DNA of 64,000 nucleotides from Ramlibacter paludis (GCF_022012305.1 NZ_JAKLTM010000005.1:310001-374000); one strand, 5' to 3'; counted from the stretch's first letter, positions 54,201-61,551 are shown. Numbers and translations: made by a program. The notes: generated from the letters alone by a model not told the origin.

Positions 54201-56353
54201 ACAAGGTCTACGACGGCACCACCGCGGCCACCGTGACCGGCTTCACCGACGACCGCGTGGCAGGCGACACGCTCACGCTGTCTTCCAGCGCGGCGAACTT
54301 CAACAACAAGAATGTCGGCACCGCGAAGCCCGTGACGGTGACGGGGCTGGGTGTCACCGGCACGGACGCCGGCAACTACGTGCTGGCCGGCGGCAGCACG
54401 CTGGCCAACGCCGACATCACCGCGCGCACGCTGACCGTGGGCGCGACGGCCGCGAACAAGGTCTACGACGGCACGACGGCAGCCACTGTCACCGGCTTCA
54501 CCGACAACCGCGTGGCCGGCGATGCGCTCACGCTGTCTTCTGGCTCGGCCAGCTTCAACAACAAGAACGTCGGCACGGCCAAGCCGGTGACGGTCGCGGG
54601 TCTCGGCGTCAGCGGGACGGACGCCGGCAACTACGTGCTGGCCGGCACCAGCACGGTCACCAGTGCCGACATCACCGCGCGCACGCTGACCGTGGGTGCG
54701 ACGGCGGCGAACAAGGTCTACGACGGCACGACGGCGGCCACCGTCACCGGCCTCACCGACAACCGCGTGCCCGGCGACACGCTCACGCTGTCTTCCTCCT
54801 CCGCCAGCTTCGACAACAAGAACGTCGGCACGGCCAAGCCGGTGACGGTGGCCGGCCTCGGCGTGACCGGCACGGATGCCGGCAACTACGTGCTGGCCGG
54901 CAGCAGCACGCTTGCCAGTGCCGACATCACCCCGCGCGCCCTGACCGTGTCCGCAACCGCGGCCAACAAGGTCTACGACGCCACCACCGCGGCCACCGTC
55001 TCGACCCTGAACGACAACCGGGTGGCGGGCGATACGTTGACCGTGTCCGCCGGCGCGGCCAGCTTCAACGACAAGAACGTCGGCACCGCCAAGCCGGTCA
55101 ACGTCACCGGGCTGGCGCTCTCGGGCGCCGACGCCGGCAACTACACGCTGGCCAGCACGTCGGCCGCCAGCAGCGCGAACATCACGCCGCGCCCGCTGAA
55201 CGTCGTGGCGAGCGCGCAGGACAAGGTGTACGACGCCACCACCGTGGCCGCGGTCACCACGACGGACGACCACATCGCCGGCGACGCCCTGACGGTGAAG
55301 GTGGGCGCCTCCAGTTTCTCCGACAAGAATGCGGGGCTCGACAAGACGGTGACCCTGGGCGCCATCGGCCTGACCGGCGCGGACGCCGGCAACTACATGC
55401 TGACCGGCGTGCCCACCACCAGCGTGGCCGACATCACCCAGCGTTCGCTCGTGATCGCCCTGAGCGCGCAGAACAAGGTCTACGACGCCACCACGGCAGC
55501 GACGGCCAGCGCCACGGACAACCACCTGGCGGGCGACTCGGTCGCCGTCGCGGTGGGCAGCGCCAACTTCAGCGACAAGAACGTGGGCACGGCCAAGACG
55601 GTGACCGCATCGGGGCTCACCTTGACCGGGGCCGACGCCGGCAACTACGCGCTGGCCGGCACGTCGGCCACCGCGACCGCCGACATCACCCCGCGGCCGC
55701 TGTCGGTGGCGGTGAGCGCGCAGAACAAGGAGTACGACGCCACGACCGCGGCCGTCGCCACGGCGTCGGACAACCGCATCGCGGGCGACGCCTTGACCGT
55801 CGGCATCGGCAGCGCCAGCTTCGCAGACAAGAACGTCGGCAGTGGCAAGGCGGTGAGCATAGTCGGCATCACCTTGTCCGGCGCGGATGCGGGCAACTAC
55901 GCACTGGCCACCACCTCGGCCACCAGCAGTGCCAGCATCACGCCGGCGCCGGTGACGGTCGCGGCCGACAACCTGGCCAAGGCGCAGGGCACCGAGCTGG
56001 TGTTCGCGGGGACCGAGTTCTCCGCCAGCGGACTGAAGGGCGGCGAAAGCATCACCTCGGTGAGCCTGGCCAGCCCCGGAGCGCCCAGCGCGGCACCGGT
56101 GGGCGCGTATGCGATCACCCCGAGCGCGGCCGTCGGCGGCAACGGCTTCCTGGCCGGCAACTACACGGTGACCTACCTGAATGGGGCCTTGGGCGTGTTC
56201 TCGCCGGCGCAGCAGCCGGAGATCAACGGCCCGGTCGCGACCTTCGCGACCCTGTTCGTCGAGCAGGCCAAGGCGCAGGACACGCTGGACAAGAAGAAGA
56301 CGGACATCGGCAAGGACGACATCGTCGTCACCGATACGCAGTGCAAGCCCTGA
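48218..56353 (+). CDS. Filamentous-haemagglutinin-like exoprotein with tandem YDG/MBG domains (TpsA)
   Basis: This is a 2711-residue two-partner-secretion exoprotein, probably an adhesin or biofilm factor. ATG 48218 has GAGGAG eight bases upstream. A signal peptide ends near LRAQ (residues 42-45). The TPS domain follows (INWQSFSVPLG; NRVLGPDPSSIFG; VNPAGIAVG at 129-137). A Gly-rich beta-helix with many GG(x)GGTI repeats extends to about residue 1715. Then come a partial and nine full YDG-type repeats (1814-2575), one MBG-like domain, and a short charged tail ending DTQCKP, with the only Cys I can see. No toxin domain is present and no TpsB transporter gene is in the window. Confidence 0.9.
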   Translation: MPRLATRAPRSGAPTYHPALAGFRPAAAALAVAAAFTFPFPLRAQPVGGQAVAGQASFVRNGANLLVTTQNAAGSNHSAINWQSFSVPLGSVTQFNQPSATSTSINRVLGPDPSSIFGTLSSNGRLVLVNPAGIAVGKGAVVDTAGFTASTLPMSEADAIAGRLRFAGNGGALQVDGSIVARSGDVVLIAPTVQAGADAVVQANGSTVLAAGQKVEITGRGLEGIRLEVQAPENQAVNLGTLKGDAVGIFAGTLKHSGMVQATAVTSEGGKVLLKAQGDNLVSGAVQGRSIDVLGERVGLLAGAAIDASGAQGGGQVRIGGDYQGQNPDVQNAKRTYVDARATIKADATEQGNGGRVIVWSDEATRMHGQISARGGAQGGDGGFVEVSGKDFLAFTGRADTRAPQGTAGTLLLDPNDVEIVAAGTTLTNPSPQSGGYFDGGDGTTQIDAGVLGAQLEASDVQVTTSYGSNGPLGGQIHLMNTAAVNWGTGNSLSLNADKGIVLDGAIYAPAGQLHFVSQVGDIVQNAGSTITAATLYAATGAYGSTIGSEGGRVLMDTPGASNAIGTIAGHAYGPGAEFRFQNVGALTIGSVSTYWGGGSGITVYDGPNAGAIVVGAASGNLTVNASSYVQGGTVQLKAAAGDLNVDGASVYGQAGGVFLDATGSVNVGLANYSYLQGSGGGTGGVRINAGADVNFGTYAGTVYTARSPIDITAGGSILGGGYFYSGGSPDGWVHLTATNGSASFNTINSNGSYSGLPAGPVRVVAKGDVTGNTIYANSSYTYDPLAPAGGDVWVESSQGSISLGSVYASGASNYSSLGPGGGGGTIMLRALGTGGEIRLAGSIDASGGYSYQDGGQGGTITIQADGVVSVGGGLTVSGGSTSYGGTPGNGGRGGDIDVSSANGSVTLYSADVRGGSTSMTGNGGDGGTISLRALGTGGTVTVQNTMSAQGGYASDGDGGKGGAVQVQTDGNAQLTQVDASGGSGGPAATAKGGDGGTLEVTASNGGIAFGTMSGSSIASYGGAMVNGGSGTSLAAGGLGGAITLQAQGGAVLVTDALHAQGGGAQNGPAGNARTGGAGNAVTINAAGGIDVNYIYIDGGSMYAGAGGLGGKAVLSSTGGNVRVAYTTAEGSQGGEVRLTASGGSISVDNIDVTGRYGYSTPGGEGGTIVLNAAGDVSAGGTLYANGSGSDSLPAGKGGTIALTAGGSVFLNTVSAYGGYAYSAAGGGAGGTIQVLSTGGDVNASGSLDASGSYGGKGGAVTVTADAGNLSLQGVSASGGYTSSGVSGGDGGTILLRAPGTGALGGNITVAGTLEASGGGTYDGGTGGKGGTITVQADKQIQLAWVTAPGGHVNATLGSGGGGTGGTVLLSSSTGNVAVSETINVVGGNGIPGGTGGSVQVLAPAGSASLYDINAQGGSSMAATATGGTGGTVDVQAGQDISFYSMQVNGGDAYYYGSSGNGGQGGTVLLRAGGQVTGNYIYAFGGNGGNGQVAGEGGGAGGTGGVITVEAGGGDQTFDNLSLAAGGGNGGYAFYDTLSPAAGGAGGGGGSVTVKATAGNLTLQNVALAANGGIGGYDNTDSASAADGPGGGVKAQAAGNLVVATSQFTGGASFTGMAGGNIDVLGVLDTGSGTATLTAAATVSLQNGITSAAAGDAVVVAANNIDVGVSGAINTANGRWLVYLPGLAGNNFGTLASDNYALWGRSYTANPPGTIAETGNRYLFAMQPTVDIVAKASSKVYDGTALNFDLGFTNSPLVDAAAYGNVFLQDVFTGALQAPAANKNVGSYAISLGTLGVAGYLVSSFTGNIASITPRTLTVGATAANKVYDGTTAAAVTGFTDNRVAGDALTLSSTAANFDTKNVGTAKPVTVAGLGITGTDAGNYVLASGSTLTSADITPRTLNVAATAANKVYDGTTVAAVTGFSDDRVAGDALTLSATSASFNNKNVGAAKPVTVAGLGVTGTDAGNYVLAAPSTVTSADITARTLNVAATAANKVYDGTTAATVTGFTDDRVAGDTLTLSSSAANFNNKNVGTAKPVTVTGLGVTGTDAGNYVLAGGSTLANADITARTLTVGATAANKVYDGTTAATVTGFTDNRVAGDALTLSSGSASFNNKNVGTAKPVTVAGLGVSGTDAGNYVLAGTSTVTSADITARTLTVGATAANKVYDGTTAATVTGLTDNRVPGDTLTLSSSSASFDNKNVGTAKPVTVAGLGVTGTDAGNYVLAGSSTLASADITPRALTVSATAANKVYDATTAATVSTLNDNRVAGDTLTVSAGAASFNDKNVGTAKPVNVTGLALSGADAGNYTLASTSAASSANITPRPLNVVASAQDKVYDATTVAAVTTTDDHIAGDALTVKVGASSFSDKNAGLDKTVTLGAIGLTGADAGNYMLTGVPTTSVADITQRSLVIALSAQNKVYDATTAATASATDNHLAGDSVAVAVGSANFSDKNVGTAKTVTASGLTLTGADAGNYALAGTSATATADITPRPLSVAVSAQNKEYDATTAAVATASDNRIAGDALTVGIGSASFADKNVGSGKAVSIVGITLSGADAGNYALATTSATSSASITPAPVTVAADNLAKAQGTELVFAGTEFSASGLKGGESITSVSLASPGAPSAAPVGAYAITPSAAVGGNGFLAGNYTVTYLNGALGVFSPAQQPEINGPVATFATLFVEQAKAQDTLDKKKTDIGKDDIVVTDTQCKP
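53654..55939 (+). repeat. Nine tandem 255/252-bp repeats encoding YDG domains
   Basis: Equivalent positions (the codon after each ATC of the SADIT/ANIT motif) fall at 53654, 53909, 54164, 54419, 54674, 54929, 55184, 55436, 55688 and 55940. That is six units of 255 bp, then three of 252 bp. Each unit encodes NKVYDGTT or NKVYDATT, a DNRVAGD-like turn, a KNVGTAKPVTV-like strand and GTDAGNYVLA. The first five or six units are much more alike than the last three, so the array has probably grown by recent unequal recombination. Confidence 0.95.
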
Positions 56354-56368
56354 GCCTGCGCTGAGGGA

Positions 56369-57862
56369 TCAGTAGCGCGGCAGGTCCGGGTGCTTCACCT
56401 GGCCGCCGCGCACCAGCATCTTCCCGTACTCGGCGCAGCGGTTCAGCGTCGGGATCACCTTGCCCGGGTTCAGCAGGCCCTGCGGGTCGAAGGCACGCTT
56501 CACGCCCAGCATTTGCTCGCGCTCCTCGGCGCTGAACTGCACGCACATCGAGTTGAGCTTCTCCACGCCGACGCCATGCTCGCCGGTGACCGTGCCGCCC
56601 ATGGCGACGCTGGTCTCCAGGATGTCGGCGCCGAACAGTTCGCAGCGGTGCAACTGGTCGGCATCGTTGGCATCGAACAGGATCAGCGGATGCAGGTTGC
56701 CGTCGCCGGCATGGAAGACGTTCGCGCAGCGCAGCCCGTACTTCTTCTCCATCTGCTGGATCGCCAGCAGGATGTCGGCCAGCCGCTTGCGCGGGATGGT
56801 CGAGTCCATGCACATGTAGTCGGGGCTGATGCGGCCGGAGGCGGGGAAGGCGTTCTTGCGGCCGCTCCAGAAGCGCAGGCGCTCGGCCTCGTCGCGGCTC
56901 ACGGCAATGGCGGTGGCGCCGGCGGCGCGCAGCACCTCGCTCATGCGGCCGATTTCCTCCTCGACCTCCTCCGGCGTGCCGTCGCTCTCGCACAGCAGGA
57001 TGGCTTCGGCCGTGAGGTCGTAGCCGGCGTGGACGAAGTCCTCGACGGCCGCCGTCATCGGCTTGTCCATCATCTCCAGGCCGGCCGGAATGATGCCGGC
57101 GGCGATGACCGCGGCCACCGCGTCGCCGGCTTTGCGCACGTCGTCGAAGCTCGCCATGATGCAGCGCGCGAGCTGGGGCTTGGGCACCAGCTTCACGGTG
57201 ACTTCGGTGATGACCGCCAGCATGCCTTCGCTGCCGACCATCACGGCCAGCAGGTCGTAGCCCGGGGTGTCGAGCGCGTCGCTGCCGAACTCCACCGGCT
57301 CGCCGGCCGCGGTGAAGCCGCGCACCTTCAGCACGTTATGCAGCGTCAGGCCGTACTTCAGGCAGTGCACGCCGCCCGAGTTCTCGGCGACGTTGCCGCC
57401 GATGGTGCAGGCGATCTGGCTGGAGGGGTCAGGGGCGTAGTACAGGCCGTGGCCGGCGGCGGCTTCGCTGATCGCGAGGTTGCGCACGCCGCATTGCACG
57501 ACGGCCGTGCGCGCAACCGGATCGAGCTTCACGATGCGGTTGAACTTGGCGAGCGACAGGGTCACGCCCAGTGCATGCGGCATGGCGCCGCCCGACAGGC
57601 CCGTGCCGGCGCCGCGCGCCACCACCGGCACCTGCAGGGCGTGGCAGGCCTGCAGCACGCCTCGGACCTGGTCTTCGGTTTCCGGCAAGGCGACGACGAG
57701 CGGCCGCTGCCGATAGGCCGTAAGGCCGTCGCATTCGTAGGGCGTGGTGTCTTCGGCCTGGTAGAGCAGTGCGTGGTCCGGCAGCACGCGGCGCAGCGCG
57801 GCGACCACCTGGGCCTGGCGTTCGGCGCGCTGCAGGGTCTGGGGGTCGTGGGGGGCGTTCAT
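56369..57862 (-). CDS. FAD-linked oxidase, glycolate-oxidase GlcD type
   Basis: This 497-residue flavoenzyme of the D-lactate/glycolate oxidase family oxidises 2-hydroxyacids. The FAD-binding PCMH domain is in the N-terminal half (VARGAGTGLSGGAMPHALGV; PDPSSQIACTIGGNVAENSG; VGSEGMLAVITEVTV). The C-terminal cap contains VFHAGDGNLHPLI and the conserved GTVTGEHGVG. The length equals that of GlcD. The GlcE and GlcF partners are not adjacent, so it may act as a single-subunit dehydrogenase, or the partners lie elsewhere. It converges with the exoprotein gene (16 bases between stops). Confidence 0.9.
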   Translation of the reverse strand: MNAPHDPQTLQRAERQAQVVAALRRVLPDHALLYQAEDTTPYECDGLTAYRQRPLVVALPETEDQVRGVLQACHALQVPVVARGAGTGLSGGAMPHALGVTLSLAKFNRIVKLDPVARTAVVQCGVRNLAISEAAAGHGLYYAPDPSSQIACTIGGNVAENSGGVHCLKYGLTLHNVLKVRGFTAAGEPVEFGSDALDTPGYDLLAVMVGSEGMLAVITEVTVKLVPKPQLARCIMASFDDVRKAGDAVAAVIAAGIIPAGLEMMDKPMTAAVEDFVHAGYDLTAEAILLCESDGTPEEVEEEIGRMSEVLRAAGATAIAVSRDEAERLRFWSGRKNAFPASGRISPDYMCMDSTIPRKRLADILLAIQQMEKKYGLRCANVFHAGDGNLHPLILFDANDADQLHRCELFGADILETSVAMGGTVTGEHGVGVEKLNSMCVQFSAEEREQMLGVKRAFDPQGLLNPGKVIPTLNRCAEYGKMLVRGGQVKHPDLPRY

Positions 57863-57924
57863 GCCGTGATTGTGGAGCGGGCGCGCGCCGGTGAATTGAA
57901 AAAATTGCGGCGGGGGCGTGAATC

Positions 57925-58085
57925 GCCGCGGTTCGCCTGCGGGCTCACCACGGCCTACGTGACGACGAACACGCGGCGAAAGCCGGGGTTGCCACCCCGG
58001 CCTACGAGAGAGCTGCTTTGTAGGCCGGGGCGGCAACCCCGGCTCTCCCGTAGGCCGTGGTGAGCGGCGAAGCCCGAACCGCGGC
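57925..58085. repeat. Dispersed palindromic repeat, second family, long nested copy
   Basis: The outer arms GCCGCGGTTCG / CGAACCGCGGC and inner arms GCTCACCACGGCCTACG (57943-57959) / CGTAGGCCGTGGTGAGC (58049-58065) match the copy at 43331-43416. The loop here holds a further inverted repeat, GCCGGGGTTGCC (57982-) and GGCAACCCCGGC (-58043), each arm flanked by GGCCTAC or GTAGGCC. The element ends four bases from the stop of the receptor gene on the minus strand. Confidence 0.9.
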
Positions 58086-58089
58086 CAGG

Positions 58090-59826
58090 CTAGACCATGG
58101 TCACCGGCATATGCCCCGTATCCCGCGCATGCGGCTCCATGTGGTGCACCACGCGGTTGGAGCGCTCCAGCATCAGGTCCAGCGTGCGGTCCAGCCGCCG
58201 CATCAGCTGATGCTCGTCGGCCACCGCGTCCTCGCCCAGCTGGATCGCGCCATCGGGCGCCGACGCGGTCACCACGCGGAAGCGCAGGCTCAGGTCGCGC
58301 GGCAACTGCGGGACTTCCTCCAGCCCGCGCGCCACGATGTGCTGGGCCAGCAGCCGGCGCCGGTCCTCGGACTGCGAGCCTTCGGTCAGCACGGTGAAGC
58401 GGGTGTCGGCCGTGCGGCAGACCGTATCCACGTCGCGCACGACCGCGGACAGGCGCGAGGCGGCCACCACCAGCGCGCGGTCGCCGGCTTCGCGGCCTTC
58501 GCGCGCGACGATGTCGCCGTGGTTGCTCAATTCCACCATCAGCACCGAGCAGCGCTGCCCGGTACGGCGCGCGCGCCGCAGCGCGTCCTGCAGCCGCAGG
58601 CGCAGCACGGGCGCGATCGCCAGGCCGGTGAGCGGGTCGGTGCTGTCGAGGGCGCGCGTGCGCACGCGGCTCTCGCTGAAGTCCTTGGCGCGCGAGTGCA
58701 GGATCCACAGCAGCAGCGGAATCTCGATGGCGGACCCGATCAGCACCGCGTACTGCGTCACCCAGCTGTCCGGCAGCACGCCGGCGGCGCGCAATGCGGG
58801 GAAGGGATAGGCCAGGTGCACCGGCAGAAACCCCAGCAGCAGCCAGCCGGAATAGCGCTCGCCCTTGCGCCAGGACCAGAAGCACAGGCCGATGCTCACC
58901 GCCACGGAGCACAGGCCGTAGAGGTTCAGCAGCGCATAGGCGACCGGTCCGCGCGCGACCAGGTAGGCGAGCGCCAGCGCCACGCCCGCCACGGAGAACA
59001 GCTGCGCAAAGCGGTCGACGCGGCGGTTGTGGCGCTGCAGCGCCGTCGCTTCGCGCACGAACCAGATGCCCGCCGCCACCATCGGCAGCATGAACAGCGC
59101 CGGCGCCGCGTCGTTGATGGCCGCCGAATCGCGCCAGAGCAGCACGCCGCCCAGGCCCGTGAAGGCCAGCTGGAACAGCAGCATGAAGGCGACGTAGCAG
59201 CAGTACGCGTGGAAGACGCGGTCGCCGTACAGGCGCCCGTGCATCGCGCCGACCACGAACACCAGCAAGCCGAAGCCCAGGTAGCCGCCCACCAGCAGGT
59301 AGGTCCACTGGCGCCGGAACTGCAGGCCGTCATCGGTGATCAGTTCGACGAAGGGGCTGCTGGGAGCGGGCTGGTTGGCGATGCGCAGCCAGACCGCGGA
59401 CGGCTCGCTGGGTTGCACCGTGAACAACGGCGAGAAGTGCGGATGCGCCCACCGCGCCACGGGGATGTGGTCGCCCGCCCGCTGCTCCCGCCAGGCGCCG
59501 GCGGCGCTCTGCGTGAACAGGCTGGCGTTGTCGATGAAGGGGGAGCCGGGCAGCAGCAGGTACCAGCGATGCGCCGCATCCAGCGCCGGAACCTCGAAGC
59601 GCATCCACAGCGCACCGGCGCCGAGCTGGAAGGCCCGGTGCCTGTCCATGGGTTGCAGGCTGGCCGCGCCATGCAGCACGTCGGCTATGCCGGCCTGTCC
59701 GGTCGGGTCGACCCAGTACTGGCCTTGCAGCGTGATGTCGCCTTCGCCGGCAACGGCCGCATGGGCGCCGGCCGCAGCGGCCAGCAGGAACAACAGAGCG
59801 AACGCGCGCAGGAGCAAGGACTTCAC
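58090..59826 (-). CDS. 7TM-DISM receptor with degenerate GGDEF domain
   Basis: This 578-residue inner-membrane signalling protein has a signal peptide (ending near AHAAVAG), a periplasmic 7TMR-DISMED2-type beta domain (about 30-165), seven membrane segments (about 185-385) and a cytoplasmic GGDEF-like domain opening with DSTDPLTGLAIAPVL. The active loop reads CRTADTRFTVL, so ADTRF (473-477) replaces GGDEF. Cyclase activity is therefore very unlikely; nucleotide binding or partner control is possible. The GTG start overlaps the LysR gene stop (GTGA); GGAG lies 11 bases before. It is the third gene of purU-lysR-receptor. Confidence 0.87.
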   Translation of the reverse strand: MKSLLLRAFALLFLLAAAAGAHAAVAGEGDITLQGQYWVDPTGQAGIADVLHGAASLQPMDRHRAFQLGAGALWMRFEVPALDAAHRWYLLLPGSPFIDNASLFTQSAAGAWREQRAGDHIPVARWAHPHFSPLFTVQPSEPSAVWLRIANQPAPSSPFVELITDDGLQFRRQWTYLLVGGYLGFGLLVFVVGAMHGRLYGDRVFHAYCCYVAFMLLFQLAFTGLGGVLLWRDSAAINDAAPALFMLPMVAAGIWFVREATALQRHNRRVDRFAQLFSVAGVALALAYLVARGPVAYALLNLYGLCSVAVSIGLCFWSWRKGERYSGWLLLGFLPVHLAYPFPALRAAGVLPDSWVTQYAVLIGSAIEIPLLLWILHSRAKDFSESRVRTRALDSTDPLTGLAIAPVLRLRLQDALRRARRTGQRCSVLMVELSNHGDIVAREGREAGDRALVVAASRLSAVVRDVDTVCRTADTRFTVLTEGSQSEDRRRLLAQHIVARGLEEVPQLPRDLSLRFRVVTASAPDGAIQLGEDAVADEHQLMRRLDRTLDLMLERSNRVVHHMEPHARDTGHMPVTMV

Positions 59827-60701
59827 TGGCCGGTACTCTCCAGGCGCTTGCGCAGCCACTCGGAAAAGGCGGCGCACTCCCAGCGATCCAGCGTGCCCGT
59901 GCGCCAGCACAGGTAGTGCGCGTGCGGGCTGGCCACGTTGCGCGCCGAGAGCCGCACCAGGGTGCCGTTGTCCAGCCAGGGCTGGCCCAGCTTCAGGCGC
60001 ACCAGCGCCACGCCGAGCCCTTGCGCGGCCGCGTCGCACAGCAGGCCGATGTCGTTGAAGGACGAGCCCTCGGGTTCGGGAACATCCAGCCCGTGCGCGG
60101 CGAACCAGGTGCGCCAGGGCTCCAGCGGGCTGCGGATCAACTTGGCGGCCAGCAGGTCCTGCGCCGATTCGATGGGCCCGTGCTCACGCAGGAAGGCGGG
60201 CGAGGCCAGCGGCGTCACTTCGTCCGTGAGAAGGCAAACGTGTTCGACGTCCGCGTAGCGGCCCGAGCCGAAGCGGATGGTGAGGTCGGCGTCTTCCGCC
60301 ACCACGTCCAGCAGCGGAATGGTGACCTGCAGCGTGAGGTCGATTTCGGGATAGGCCTCGATGAAGCCGCGCAGCCGCGGCATCAGGATGGAACGCGCGA
60401 AGGTCGGCGTCACCGCGACCCGCAGCTTGCGCTTGCCGGCCGCCTCGCGCCCGGGAAAGCGCCCCAGCACCGCCAGCCCTTCCCGCACGTGCGCCAGGTA
60501 TTCGCTGCCTTCAGTGGTGAGCGAGAAGTCCGCACGGCCGAAGAGGCGGGTGCCGATCACCTCTTCCAGCTGGCGCACGCGGTGGCTCACCGCGCTGGGC
60601 GTCACGAACAGCTCCTCGGCGGCCAGCGTCACGGAGCGCAGCCGCGCGAGCGCCTCGAAGGTCAGGAGGCACTGGATCGGCGGGATGCGCGCCGCGCTCA
60701 T
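59823..60701 (-). CDS. LysR-family transcriptional regulator (GcvA-like)
   Basis: This 292-residue regulator has an N-terminal helix-turn-helix (LLTFEALARLRSVTLAAEEL; VTPSAVSHRVRQLEEVIG) and a C-terminal substrate-binding domain (LRVAVTPTFARSILMPRLRG). The pattern PPIQCLLTFEALAR is close to the GcvA branch. Its ATG lies one base after the purU stop and its stop overlaps the receptor start, so it is embedded in an operon rather than divergent from a target, as LysR genes usually are. GcvA controls glycine cleavage in E. coli, and purU is also tied to one-carbon balance; a link is inference only. Confidence 0.92.
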   Translation of the reverse strand: MSAARIPPIQCLLTFEALARLRSVTLAAEELFVTPSAVSHRVRQLEEVIGTRLFGRADFSLTTEGSEYLAHVREGLAVLGRFPGREAAGKRKLRVAVTPTFARSILMPRLRGFIEAYPEIDLTLQVTIPLLDVVAEDADLTIRFGSGRYADVEHVCLLTDEVTPLASPAFLREHGPIESAQDLLAAKLIRSPLEPWRTWFAAHGLDVPEPEGSSFNDIGLLCDAAAQGLGVALVRLKLGQPWLDNGTLVRLSARNVASPHAHYLCWRTGTLDRWECAAFSEWLRKRLESTGQ

Positions 60702-60702
60702 G

Positions 60703-61551
60703 TCAACGGAAGATGACGGTCTTGTGCCCGTTCAGCAGCACGCGATGCTCGCTGTGCCACTTGACCGCGCGCGCGAGCACCTGCGCTTCCGTGTCGCGGC
60801 CGGTGGCGGTGAGGTCTTCCACCGTGTAGCCGTGGTCCACGCGGGCCACGTCCTGCTCGATGATCGGGCCCTCGTCGAGGTCCGCCGTCACGTAGTGCGC
60901 GGTGGCGCCGATCAGCTTCACGCCGCGTTCGTGCGCCTGGTAGTAGGGCTTGGCGCCCTTGAAGCTGGGAAGGAAGCTGTGGTGGATGTTGATCGCCCGG
61001 CCGGACAGCTTGCGGCACAGGTCGTCCGACAGGATCTGCATGTAGCGCGCCAGCACCACCAGCTCCGCACCTTCCGATTCGATCACCTCGTACTGGCGGG
61101 CCTCGGCCTGCGCCTTGGTAGCGGCGGTCACCGGGATGTGGTGGAAGGGAATGTTGTAGCTGGCCGCCAGCTGGTAGAACTCGCGGTGGTTCGACGTGAT
61201 GGCGCGGATGTCCAGGTTCAGCAGGCCGCTCTTCCAGCGGAACAGCAGGTCGTTGAGGCAGTGGCCTTCCTTGCTCACCGCGATCACCGTCTTCATCGGC
61301 TGGTCGCCGGCATGCAGCTTCCAGTCCATCCTGAAGGGCTCGGCGAACATCTTCAGCTGGGTGCTCAGGTCGTCGCGCGTCAGCTGGCCGCAGGCGAAAC
61401 GCACGCGCATGAAGAACAGGCCCGTGTCGTGGTCGTTGTACTGCGCGGCTTCCTCGATGTTGCCGCCCCGCTCCAGCAGGAACCCCGAGACGGCGTGGAC
61501 GATGCCCGGGCGGTCCGGGCAGGACAGGGTGAGGATGTAGGCTTGGGACAT
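60703..61551 (-). CDS. purU: Formyltetrahydrofolate deformylase
   Basis: This enzyme hydrolyses 10-formyl-tetrahydrofolate to formate and tetrahydrofolate, balancing one-carbon pools. The 282-residue protein has an N-terminal ACT domain (YILTLSCPDRPGIVHAVSGF) and a formyltransferase-type catalytic domain (VVLARYMQILSDDLCRKL; INIHHSFLPSFKGAKPY; GATAHYVTADLDEGPII). The length is standard. No strong ribosome site precedes the ATG at 61551. It is the first gene of the unit with lysR and the 7TM receptor. Confidence 0.96.
   Translation of the reverse strand: MSQAYILTLSCPDRPGIVHAVSGFLLERGGNIEEAAQYNDHDTGLFFMRVRFACGQLTRDDLSTQLKMFAEPFRMDWKLHAGDQPMKTVIAVSKEGHCLNDLLFRWKSGLLNLDIRAITSNHREFYQLAASYNIPFHHIPVTAATKAQAEARQYEVIESEGAELVVLARYMQILSDDLCRKLSGRAINIHHSFLPSFKGAKPYYQAHERGVKLIGATAHYVTADLDEGPIIEQDVARVDHGYTVEDLTATGRDTEAQVLARAVKWHSEHRVLLNGHKTVIFR

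Noticed and set aside
48212..55525. Very long minus-strand open frames (1067 and 1132 codons) opposite the exoprotein
   Set aside because: They are mirror frames of GC-rich repetitive coding DNA: composition is Arg/Ala/Gly/His-rich without domains, and the plus strand has a clear signal peptide, TPS domain and repeats.
53654..55939. Regular 255-bp repeats as a possible CRISPR or satellite array
   Set aside because: There are no spacers, the unit is an exact multiple of three, the frame is kept throughout, and the units encode a recognisable Ig-like domain.
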